Origin: an uncultured Lachnospiraceae bacterium
Lineage (GTDB): Bacteria > Bacillota > Clostridia > Lachnospirales > Lachnospiraceae
NCBI GenBank assembly: GCA_910584785.1
Contig: CAJUDX010000001.1
Coordinates: 1 to 46,596 of the forward strand
Direction: 5' to 3'
DNA: 46,596 nucleotides
Part shown: positions 23,486 to 31,706 of the stretch, piece after piece
Numbering within the stretch: position 1 is the first letter of the stretch
Layout of the letters: each line of letters opens with the position of its first letter
Made by a program: the position numbers and the translations under genes
Notes under the pieces: model-generated
What the model was told of the DNA's origin: nothing
Database searches by the model: none
What the model saw: only the letters and a program-made list of their open reading frames with translations

Positions 23486-25888
23486 GTGAAAAGAATATTA
23501 ATATCCTGTGCAGCTTTTCTTTCCGTTACTATATTTTTCACAGGCTGCAACTCCATCGTCGGTTCTATAAAGGTTGATTCCAGTGAAATCAAACAATCCG
23601 TAGCCGAAAGCTGCAGCGTCAGCCCGACCGTCCCCGAATCTCCGCCGCCGGATGTGTTTGAGCAGAATATGGGGGAGAAATTCGAGGACTTAAACGCTCC
23701 CAGGGCATTTCAGATTAAGGCGGAACATTCCCAGGAAAAAGATGATCTGGAAAGCTTTCAGATCGGAGCACTTTTGGAGGAGAATACCTTTGTCTACGCC
23801 TATTCCACGCGGGTAAAAGGGGAAGAAACGCCCAGGGATATGGTGCACAGCGCGGCATTTTACCGGTACGATACCGGCGAACTTCAGGTTTTTCATGAAA
23901 ACCGCTTTGCCAGGGAATGGGAAGAATCGGAGGAGATGGAAGCAAATGATATGCAGGATGAGAAAGAAGCCTTTTTCATCCAGGTTTGTACATCCGGGGA
24001 AAAGGGAGAGGAAGAAATTTTTATTTACGACAACGGAGAAGGCTATCTCTACCGCCGGGACGGCACGCTGAAGCTTCATACGGACATCACCGGTTTTATC
24101 CATCTTCAGTACCCGGATGTCCATTCCGTGTCCGTGATACATGCGCTGACGGACGGGGATAACCGGATTTATCTGGAACTTTCGATTGAAAAGGAAGCCG
24201 TAACTGTCCCCGAAGAGGAGGAAGAGCAGGAAACGGATAAAGCGCAAGGAGAGGAAAAGGACGAAGAAGGCACAGATAAATCGCAGGAAGGGGAAAAGGA
24301 AGCAGAGGATACAGAAAAAGAAATGGAAGCTCTGGATCAGGAAATGGCGGATAAGGTGGAAAATCTGATTCTTGTGTATGAGGTTCGATCTTTACAGCCA
24401 CAGCTTCACCAGGAAAATGAACAGTTTGAAGCGCAGGTAGGCGCATGGACAGCGCTGGCGGACGGGCAGGAGTTTGCCGAGGGCGATGAGCCGGACGGCG
24501 GGGCGGACTGGGAAGAGGTAATGGAAGAACTTCCGGATCAGTGGTCAGGGACGGATATTTTAAATATGGGAAAGATGGCGGTCTATGAGTGGAAGAATGA
24601 TCCGGTATTTCTCTATGAAGGCGATATCTGCACCTTTATCCCCGATGCGAATGCTTATCAGCCCTTTGTCAATCTGACCGAGGACTGGGAGTTCTGGAAG
24701 CAGTTCATCCCCTATCAGAGTCATTACAGCAGACTTTTCGGAAGAGTTGGTTCGGTCAGCTATCACGACGAGGAAAGCTTTACCCGGACCTTTACCGTGG
24801 TATCGACGGTGGAATATCAGAATGAAGAAGGGAAAACCGTTACCGACACACACCGCAGGGATGTTACCCAAACTCTTGTTCTGGATACCCGCCATAGGTA
24901 TGCTCCCTTAAACAATGCTTATGTAGAAAGCTACTGGATCGTCGATAAAGGCAAGGCGACAGCATTGGGCAATGCATCAGGAAAAGATATTTTATGCAGC
25001 AATGAAAAGGGCGAAGCTTACTGGCTTTTGCCGGAGGGAAAGTTGGAGAAAATCGGAGATTTCGGGGAAGAAGAACAGCTTCAGGTGATCCGGGACGGGG
25101 AATATTCCCTGCTGTTAAGCTACGATTCGCATCGGATGAAGATACAGACCGATAAGCGCCACACGCCGGAGGAAGCAAAGGAAATCGAAGAGGATGAGAT
25201 TGTCTATCTGAATCTTGCAGGGGTGGCAAAACCCGGAGAATCCGCCTATGACCAGTACTTTCAGCAGAAAAATACAGAGCAGATCGCAGGGGGATTTGAC
25301 GGCTATGGCGGGATTTACTTAAACGGCGATCAGCTTCTTCGCACGCAGCTTTCCCTGGATAAGGATGTGGTGAAGGAACTGACGGAATTAGGGCAGGATG
25401 TGTTTATGCCGTCGGAACAGGGGTATTTGCTGACCATACAGGATAAGGGCATGATTTATTATGACAGTAAAGAAGAAAGGTCCATGGTTTTACTGGAAGG
25501 AAGCTGGTATCGAAGCTGGAAAAACGGCGGGAAATATGTATCGGTCGGGTTTTCGGGAGATGCATTTTATGACAAAATGGATATTGTATATAGCCGGGTC
25601 TATACCTATGATTTGAATGAACTTGTCCGTTCGGTGATGAAGGATACGCGGGACGATTTGCTGGAACAGAAGAAAAAAGAGGAAGAGTTGGAACAGAGCA
25701 GGGCCGAAGAGGAAAGAACGCGGGAAAGCGTTGATCCGGAAGAAACCGTGGAGGATATGCTTGACCGCTGGAACAGGGAATATCCTAAGGAAGAGAGAGA
25801 AAAGGAAGTATTAGAAAAATTAGAGGGACTGGATGCGCCGAAAAAGGATACGTCATCTGAGGCATCGGAATCAGCAGCATCAGAATAA
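23486..25888 (+). CDS. Large lipoprotein of the secretion operon, function unknown
   Basis: An 800-residue protein. KRILISCAAFLSV and the lipobox FTGC (Cys near residue 20) predict a membrane-anchored lipoprotein outside the cell. The body is beta-rich with many Asp/Gly turns and YxYD-type motifs, compatible with a propeller or repeated sandwich. An acidic Glu/Lys/Asp insert lies at about 245-290. The last ~80 residues are strongly helical and charged (QKKKEEELEQSRAEEE onward), probably a coiled coil. I do not recognise a named family. GTG 23486 with GGGGGTG 6-7 nt upstream gives the proper signal peptide. Its place between the pilin and the kinase-like proteins suggests an outer-face structural or tip component (inference). 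Confidence 0.75.
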   Translation: MKRILISCAAFLSVTIFFTGCNSIVGSIKVDSSEIKQSVAESCSVSPTVPESPPPDVFEQNMGEKFEDLNAPRAFQIKAEHSQEKDDLESFQIGALLEENTFVYAYSTRVKGEETPRDMVHSAAFYRYDTGELQVFHENRFAREWEESEEMEANDMQDEKEAFFIQVCTSGEKGEEEIFIYDNGEGYLYRRDGTLKLHTDITGFIHLQYPDVHSVSVIHALTDGDNRIYLELSIEKEAVTVPEEEEEQETDKAQGEEKDEEGTDKSQEGEKEAEDTEKEMEALDQEMADKVENLILVYEVRSLQPQLHQENEQFEAQVGAWTALADGQEFAEGDEPDGGADWEEVMEELPDQWSGTDILNMGKMAVYEWKNDPVFLYEGDICTFIPDANAYQPFVNLTEDWEFWKQFIPYQSHYSRLFGRVGSVSYHDEESFTRTFTVVSTVEYQNEEGKTVTDTHRRDVTQTLVLDTRHRYAPLNNAYVESYWIVDKGKATALGNASGKDILCSNEKGEAYWLLPEGKLEKIGDFGEEEQLQVIRDGEYSLLLSYDSHRMKIQTDKRHTPEEAKEIEEDEIVYLNLAGVAKPGESAYDQYFQQKNTEQIAGGFDGYGGIYLNGDQLLRTQLSLDKDVVKELTELGQDVFMPSEQGYLLTIQDKGMIYYDSKEERSMVLLEGSWYRSWKNGGKYVSVGFSGDAFYDKMDIVYSRVYTYDLNELVRSVMKDTRDDLLEQKKKEEELEQSRAEEERTRESVDPEETVEDMLDRWNREYPKEEREKEVLEKLEGLDAPKKDTSSEASESAASE

Positions 25889-25922
25889 GAGGTATCCGTT
25901 TGCAGGAAGAAGGAGGAATTTT

Positions 25923-28346
25923 ATGGGAAAGTTTGACAAAGTTACTGCGCAGGAACTGCGCGAGCGGACCTGGGAGTTTGGAGATTTTCAGGAATATTTT
26001 CAGCAGGAAGGAAAGAAATGGACAAATTCATCCCAGTTTAAAGCGGTAATTTCGGCGCTGGATGCCTACAGTAAACTGCGCCCTCAGGAGATTACCCCAG
26101 AGAGTGCGATTCAGGTGGTCAATGCAAACGATGCCCTGATGAAAGCCTGCGCGGAATATAAAAAACACAAGGAAAGCCAGGGAACGAACAGAAAAAACGG
26201 GCTTTCCGAGGGAGAAAGCCAGAGAATTGCCGTTATGGATAAGCTGAGCGAGTTTCAGGCAGCGATGAATCTGGATGAAGCCAGAGATATGCGTGTGGTT
26301 CGTTCCATGGCAGGAAAGACCTGGGAGGAAGCAGGGCAGTTTAAGGTTGCGGAAGCTGTTCTAGAGGGCAGGGCGCAGGTTGTGGGAGCCAATGTCAGCC
26401 AGCGGATTATGCTGGAGGTTAATGGGAAAAAAGGTTTTTTTACCGAAGAGAGCAGACTAAATGTAGATAAAGACGCACATTTTGAAAACCTTATCGAGCA
26501 GTCTAAGGACAACAAACGAAAAGCACTGCTCTGGCAAAATAAAAGTATTTTTTTCGAGATGACATCCGATGCGGATGCAATGCCCAAAAGCCTGCCAAGT
26601 GATGAATTAAAGGCACAGGTTCGATATAATCTGGCTGCGGAAGTTGATCGGATGGCTCCCGATGATCCCATGAGAGAGGCCATTCATCTGGTGGATGAAG
26701 ACATGCTGAAAGAATTTTATGAGCAGGCACAGGAAAAGGGTGTGGCGAAAACCGAGAGAATGGATTTCCTGCATACCTTCTGCCAGGAGAAGAGGATAAA
26801 AGCACCGCAAAAGGCAGATAATCTGCTGCAATGTGCAGAGGTCATTATGAAACTCCCCGTTCCTCAGACGGGGAAAAAAGTGGCGGAATATCAGTTTATG
26901 TTTGCGAAAGAAAAAATTTTTGCTGAAAAAAGAAAACTGTTAAAAGCCGATCAGGAGATGTTGAAGAGTCAGAAGGAAGGAAAAGAAGTACCAAAAAAGA
27001 GCCAGGAAGTGTTAAAAAAGAACCAGGAACGCCGGGAACATCTGGAAGCGCTGTCTAACGATTCTCAGGCGCTTCATGAGCTTTGTCAGGCTGCGGCAAA
27101 GACAGCATCCCAGGAAGTGGCAATGAACAACGGCTTTTATCATGAATACACGAATGAGAATGGCGGTACAACAAAAACAGCGGACGAAAATATCAATCTG
27201 TCTTCTCTTAATATTGCCACCAGCCGTGTTGCAGAAATGATTGGTCTGGGACATCTGGTTGCCCATTCAGAAAAGATGGTGGTTAAATCGGGAGATAAAG
27301 TGATGAGTGGCTGCTTTATGGAATTTGCCAGGGGTGTTGACCCCGAATCCAAAGATCCCCATGTGCTGCAGCAGTTAAGTCAGGTGGAATTTTCGCGTAC
27401 AGCCTCTTTTACACGGGATATGGTCGGGCTGGAAGTATTGGATATTCTGTGTGCCCAGAAGGATCGCCACAAAAAAAACATGTTTTATCAGTTAAGTGAA
27501 CCGGATGAACATGGCAAGCGCAATGTTATCGGATTACAGGGTATTGATAATGATTTAGCTTTTGGCGTTAATGAAAAAAGTGAAGAGGAATGGGATTCTC
27601 TCCGGCGTACACGATGGGAAAAGAACAATATTTTTATCGATAAGGATGTAGCAGACAAGATTAGGAAGCTGGATGATGCGGCACTCGACTGTGCTTTAGG
27701 TGATCTGCTGAACGAAAAACAGATGAAGGCGATGAAGGATCGCGTGCATCATTTTCAGGAGCATATCAATAAGTCTATGGTGGAACTGAAAGAAGACGAA
27801 TGGGATTTAAACCAATTTAAGAAAGATACGCCGACCGAGGGTCTGGAGCACCGGGATGTACAGTATATCAAAGGATTAAAAAACATAGAAAGCTCTGTGG
27901 AACCATGGGGAGAACGCTTTAACCATAAATTTGCAGATGCACAAGACATTGCGAGTAATGCAAAACAAATATTTGAAAAGCAAAATGAAGTTTATGAAGG
28001 CATGGAAAATCTGTTTGCGGAACCGGAGCCGTCCAAGCAGGCAGCACAGAAACAGGCACCACAGAAACAGGCACCACAAAAGCAGGCACCTCCTCTTCCC
28101 GCCCGCCGCAAGGCAGATCTGGGACAGTTAGAACAGCGGATGCCGGTCATTGGAAAAGGGCGCACCATTCCTTCTAAGGCAGACACCGCACAGCAGGAGA
28201 AAAAAGCGGAAAATCCCCAGCGCGTGCAGTCAAGTTTTCAAAAGCTTTCCGGGACAAAACCGGCAGCCAGCCAGAGAAAAGCACTTATCGGAAATTACCA
28301 GAAGCAGGCAGAACTTAAACAGGAAAAAGGAAGGAGTTTAGGGTAA
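25923..28346 (+). CDS. Atypical kinase-like protein A, candidate secreted substrate
   Basis: An 807-residue protein without signal peptide or membrane segment. The N-terminal ~75 residues (WEFGDFQEYFQQEGKKW onward) are shared with the next gene. A divergent helical middle follows. A kinase-like core contains NIATSRVAEMIGLG and VAHSEKMVVKSGD (430 to about 460), then GCFMEFARG, QKDRHKKN (D514, H516, N519) and GIDNDLAFG (540-548). DRHxxN plus IDnD resembles the catalytic loop and metal site of PI3/PI4-kinase-like and Fam20-like atypical kinases. A Gln/Lys/Pro linker (QKQAP repeats) carries APPLPARR (722-729), and the final 52 residues are almost identical to those of protein B. AGGAGG lies 7-8 nt before ATG 25923. 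Position behind the secretion genes and a basic C-terminus suggest a type IV substrate; this is inference. Confidence 0.75.
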   Translation: MGKFDKVTAQELRERTWEFGDFQEYFQQEGKKWTNSSQFKAVISALDAYSKLRPQEITPESAIQVVNANDALMKACAEYKKHKESQGTNRKNGLSEGESQRIAVMDKLSEFQAAMNLDEARDMRVVRSMAGKTWEEAGQFKVAEAVLEGRAQVVGANVSQRIMLEVNGKKGFFTEESRLNVDKDAHFENLIEQSKDNKRKALLWQNKSIFFEMTSDADAMPKSLPSDELKAQVRYNLAAEVDRMAPDDPMREAIHLVDEDMLKEFYEQAQEKGVAKTERMDFLHTFCQEKRIKAPQKADNLLQCAEVIMKLPVPQTGKKVAEYQFMFAKEKIFAEKRKLLKADQEMLKSQKEGKEVPKKSQEVLKKNQERREHLEALSNDSQALHELCQAAAKTASQEVAMNNGFYHEYTNENGGTTKTADENINLSSLNIATSRVAEMIGLGHLVAHSEKMVVKSGDKVMSGCFMEFARGVDPESKDPHVLQQLSQVEFSRTASFTRDMVGLEVLDILCAQKDRHKKNMFYQLSEPDEHGKRNVIGLQGIDNDLAFGVNEKSEEEWDSLRRTRWEKNNIFIDKDVADKIRKLDDAALDCALGDLLNEKQMKAMKDRVHHFQEHINKSMVELKEDEWDLNQFKKDTPTEGLEHRDVQYIKGLKNIESSVEPWGERFNHKFADAQDIASNAKQIFEKQNEVYEGMENLFAEPEPSKQAAQKQAPQKQAPQKQAPPLPARRKADLGQLEQRMPVIGKGRTIPSKADTAQQEKKAENPQRVQSSFQKLSGTKPAASQRKALIGNYQKQAELKQEKGRSLG
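28188..28346 (+). repeat. C-terminal tail repeat, copy 1
   Basis: The last 159 nt of kinase-like gene A, including the stop, match 30610-30768 at 150 positions (counted by eye), coding 49 of 52 identical residues. Upstream coding sequence is far less similar. Confidence 0.95.
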
Positions 28347-28398
28347 CTGAACATGTAAACATTATGCCTGCAGGAGAAAGGAGAAAGGAGAAAGGCTT

Positions 28399-30768
28399 AT
28401 GGGAATGTTTGACGGAACAAGTGCGCAGGAAATGCAGGATCGTATCTGGGAATTTGAGGAGTTTCAGACCTATATTCAACAGGAAGGAAAAAAGTGGGGA
28501 AATTCACCACAGTTTAAAGCTGTCGTTTCGGCGATGAACACTTACAGCAAGCTTTACCGGAAGGAGATTACCCCAAAGAGCGCGATTGAGATCGTCAATG
28601 CAAACGACGATATGCTCAAAGCCTGCGAGGAATATATTAAACATAAAAATGAACAGCAGGCGAGCGGTAAGAAAAAAGAGCTTTCCGAAGGGGAACATAA
28701 GCGTATTGCGGCGCTGCAGGCTTTGCAGGAATTTCAGAAGGGGATGAATTTCAGTGAAGTCCGGGATATGCGGACTGTGCGCGCACTGGAAGGAAAGACC
28801 TGGGACGCACAAGTTCCGTTTAAGACGCCGGAAGCGGTGCTGCAGGGAAAAGCCGAAGTATCGGGTGCGAATGCAAGCGAGCGGATTAAGCTGGAGGTGG
28901 AGGGGAGAAAGGGATTTTTCACAAAAGAAAATGTTTTGGATGCCAGCAGGGATCGTGCGTTTAAGGAAATGCTGGACCAGACAAACGATCCCAAACGAAA
29001 AGAAGTATTAGAAAAAAATCGTGCTGTATTTGAACACTTTACTAAAGATAATACCGATATGCCAAGAAATCTGGTGGGCCAAAACGGGGTGCGGAAGGAG
29101 CATATCAGGTATTATGCGTACAGCCGACTGGATAAGATGGAAGCGGATGACCCAAAAAGACAACAGTATGAGGATGTATTGAAGGCATCATCCCGAATAG
29201 GAAATTATTTTGCTGAGCTGCAGAAAAAAGGGCTGGAAACGAAAGAAGAACGGAAAGTATGTTTTGATGAATATTGTAAGCGGCACAGATCGGATGGAGA
29301 TATAAGGAGGTTCGAAGGACTTGAAGATTTGATTCATTCGATTCCTCTGCCGGATTATGAAGAAAAAGTATCATCCTACCAGATGAAATTGGTCGAAGTA
29401 AGGCTGATGGAAAATCGGAAAGAGTTATTGGATGAAAATAAGAAACTGCTTGAGGGTGAGGATAAAGAGAAAAAGGAAACCCTGGAAAAGATCGAGGAAA
29501 ACAAAAAGAAGTATGCAGAACTTGGCAAACTTTTAGCAGATAAGCAGGGGATTCGTCAGGTGGCAAAGGCAGCGGCAAGGTATGATGCAAATATGCTTTC
29601 TATGGAATTTATTGATGATGACAAGAAAGAGATGGAAGTGTCCTCGCGCAATATTGCAACTTCCCGGCTGGCGGAACTGATGGGAATTGGGGATATTGTC
29701 GCACATTCAGAGAAAATGATGGTAAAATCGGGAGATACGGTAATGTCCGGTTGCTTTATGGAGTTTGCCAGGGGAGTAGATCCGTCGTCCTCAGATCCGC
29801 GGGAAATAAAAAAGCTAAATGACGTGGAATTTTCTCTTACTCCCTCTTTTTTGAAGGATATGACCAATATAGAAATTCTGGATTATCTGTGTAATCAGGC
29901 TGACCGTCATGAAAAGAACATGTTTTATAAGCTGAGTGAACCGGACGCGCAGGGGAAAAGAAATATTATCGGAATCCAGGGAATTGATAATGATCTTTCG
30001 TTTGGGAGTTCTGAAAAGATAATCACCAAGCAAAGCAAAGAGATTGAAAAAGATATGATTTTTATTGACAAGTCCCTGGCTGAACGGATAAAAAAGATGG
30101 ATGATCGTACCATTAATTATGCTTTGGGGGACCTCCTGCCTGAACATCAGGTTGAGCTGGTTAAGGAGCGTCTGGCAGCCTTTAAACAACATCTGAAAGA
30201 AAATATGGTAGAGCTGGACGGGGATCAATGGGACTTAAAGTATGACCTTGTCAATACGCCGGAAAATAAGCTGGATGCACGCGGGAAGAAGTATGTACAG
30301 GGGTTAAAAAGTTTACAGATGGATATGAAAGAAACGCCTGAAGCAAAGCATAAAATTACCTATGTCAGACAGGCAGTTAAATCTGCACAGGAAAGCTATC
30401 AAAAGATAACTGCCCGTGAGGAAAAGATGTATGAAGGCGTAAGAAATATTTTTGACGAACCTGAACCGGAAAAACAGACCAAAGAGCCGAAGAAGCAGGC
30501 ACCCCCGCTGCCGTCGCGCCGCAGGGTGGGGCTGGGACAGTTTGAAAAGCAGACACCGCAGGCGCCGATGATTGGGAGAGGGCGTCCCGACCCCAATAAG
30601 ACGAATACGGCACAGCAGGAGAAAAAAGCGGAAAACCCCCAGCGCGTGCAGTCAAATTTTCAGAAGCTTTCCGGGACAAAACCGGCAGCCAGCCAGAGAA
30701 AAGCACTTATCGGAAACCACCAGAAGCAGGCAGAACTTAAGCAGGAAAAAGGAAGGAGTATGGGTTAA
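28399..30768 (+). CDS. Atypical kinase-like protein B, paralogue of protein A
   Basis: A 789-residue cytoplasmic-type protein with the same plan as protein A. The shared N-terminal block (FDGTSAQEMQDRIWEFEEF) precedes a divergent helical centre, then NIATSRLAELMGIG and VAHSEKMMVKSGD near 417-445. NQADRHEKN has D502, H504 and N507; GIDNDLSFG spans 528-536. A Lys/Pro/Gln linker with APPLPSRR (701-708) leads to the near-identical C-terminal 52 residues. All candidate catalytic residues are kept, so both copies may be active. The start follows three GAAAGGA repeats that supply the ribosome binding site. The 52-bp gap to gene A has no terminator. HipA-like kinases are an alternative fold assignment, but the DRHxxN order fits PI3K/Fam20-like enzymes better. 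No function is proven. Confidence 0.75.
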   Translation: MGMFDGTSAQEMQDRIWEFEEFQTYIQQEGKKWGNSPQFKAVVSAMNTYSKLYRKEITPKSAIEIVNANDDMLKACEEYIKHKNEQQASGKKKELSEGEHKRIAALQALQEFQKGMNFSEVRDMRTVRALEGKTWDAQVPFKTPEAVLQGKAEVSGANASERIKLEVEGRKGFFTKENVLDASRDRAFKEMLDQTNDPKRKEVLEKNRAVFEHFTKDNTDMPRNLVGQNGVRKEHIRYYAYSRLDKMEADDPKRQQYEDVLKASSRIGNYFAELQKKGLETKEERKVCFDEYCKRHRSDGDIRRFEGLEDLIHSIPLPDYEEKVSSYQMKLVEVRLMENRKELLDENKKLLEGEDKEKKETLEKIEENKKKYAELGKLLADKQGIRQVAKAAARYDANMLSMEFIDDDKKEMEVSSRNIATSRLAELMGIGDIVAHSEKMMVKSGDTVMSGCFMEFARGVDPSSSDPREIKKLNDVEFSLTPSFLKDMTNIEILDYLCNQADRHEKNMFYKLSEPDAQGKRNIIGIQGIDNDLSFGSSEKIITKQSKEIEKDMIFIDKSLAERIKKMDDRTINYALGDLLPEHQVELVKERLAAFKQHLKENMVELDGDQWDLKYDLVNTPENKLDARGKKYVQGLKSLQMDMKETPEAKHKITYVRQAVKSAQESYQKITAREEKMYEGVRNIFDEPEPEKQTKEPKKQAPPLPSRRRVGLGQFEKQTPQAPMIGRGRPDPNKTNTAQQEKKAENPQRVQSNFQKLSGTKPAASQRKALIGNHQKQAELKQEKGRSMG
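30610..30768 (+). repeat. C-terminal tail repeat, copy 2
   Basis: Second copy of the 159-nt tail sequence, at the end of kinase-like gene B. Of nine mismatches to copy 1, most are silent or conservative; they include the codons just before the stop. Confidence 0.95.
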
Positions 30769-31629
30769 TTGAACAGGAAACAAACAGCTTTCCGAAATAT
30801 AATTTTAACCGGAATCACCGCAGGTTTTTTGCTGTGCCCGGCGATGTCCGTCCATGCCGCCTCGCCCTGGGTATTCCAGGAGGACGGCTGGCATTATTAC
30901 CTGGAGAACGGTCAGCCGGGCACAGGATGGGTGGAGTCAAATGGCTTCTTTTACTATCTCCTCCCCGACGGAAAAAGCGTCACCGATACCATCACCCCCG
31001 ACGGCTATTATGTCAATGCCGATGGAGCCTGGTATCGCAGGCAGGAAACGATCCTGGGCGTTCCTTTTACCTCCTTCGATCGCTTCCTTCCCGTCGGCGG
31101 GGAATGGGATAAGAGCCCTTCGATACTATTGCTGTCCGAAAAATACCGCCAGATTTTCGGTCAGACCCGGCGCATCCGTGTGGCAAAAGATCGGATAGAA
31201 TACATCGTATCCGGTGACGGCAGCACAAAGAGCAGCAGTTCGGGAAGCAGCATGTTTACCGGAAATCAAAATACAGCAAATAAAAACGGTTCGGCATCGG
31301 ATACAGGGACGCTTCTTGCCGTGCTTTACCAGGAGCCGGGGCAGGGAAGGTACTGCCTGGAGCTGAAAATGAAACTGTATCCGGGAATTACCGATGAAAG
31401 GCAGACGGCAGCTTTTGACTATGCCGTGTTTAAGGCCCTGCTTTATCAGATTTCCTCTTCACCGGAAGTCTTAGAAGAAGTTCTTCTTGACGCCTGGCAG
31501 GGGGAAAACCGGTGGAAGGTTAACCGCCGGGACTGGGTGCGCGCAGGCGACGCCATGATCCTTTATGCGCCGGGAAAGGAAGCAGGAAGATTTTTCATCC
31601 GCCCCGCCGTGCCGGATAATCTTCAGTAA
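30769..31629 (+). CDS. Exported cell-wall-binding-repeat protein
   Basis: A 286-residue secreted protein. A signal peptide (FRNIILTGITAGFLLCPAM, cleavage after VHA near residue 28) is followed by two or three glucan/choline-binding-type repeats (GWHYYLENGQPGTGWVE, FFYYLLPDGK, DGYYVNADGAWY; about 35-85). A Ser/Thr/Asn-rich middle and an unrecognised C-terminal domain (about 175-286) follow. The repeats would hold it to wall polymers. The start is TTG directly after the stop of kinase-like gene B; AAGGAG lies about 10 nt upstream, inside that gene, and the next ATG would destroy the signal peptide. No lytic domain is visible, so it is not obviously the wall-opening enzyme expected with such a machine. 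Confidence 0.8.
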   Translation: MNRKQTAFRNIILTGITAGFLLCPAMSVHAASPWVFQEDGWHYYLENGQPGTGWVESNGFFYYLLPDGKSVTDTITPDGYYVNADGAWYRRQETILGVPFTSFDRFLPVGGEWDKSPSILLLSEKYRQIFGQTRRIRVAKDRIEYIVSGDGSTKSSSSGSSMFTGNQNTANKNGSASDTGTLLAVLYQEPGQGRYCLELKMKLYPGITDERQTAAFDYAVFKALLYQISSSPEVLEEVLLDAWQGENRWKVNRRDWVRAGDAMILYAPGKEAGRFFIRPAVPDNLQ

Positions 31630-31706
31630 AGGGCTGTGCGCCGCGATGGATGCCGGCCTGTTCGGGGAATGAGGAAAAAGCAACATGCGGCAGAATGGAG
31701 GAAGTG

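Noticed and set aside
9726..30768. Integrative conjugative element
   Set aside because: No relaxase, integrase, attachment-site repeats or replication genes are visible, and flanking genes appear continuous with the chromosome. Not excluded for sequence outside the window.
25923..30768. HipA-type toxin kinases
   Set aside because: No HipB-like antitoxin nearby, no HipA N-terminal domain, and the DRHxxN/IDND order fits PI3K- or Fam20-like kinases better.
30769..31629. Peptidoglycan hydrolase (VirB1-like) for the secretion machine
   Set aside because: Only wall-binding repeats are recognisable; no lysozyme, CHAP, NlpC/P60 or amidase motif is seen.
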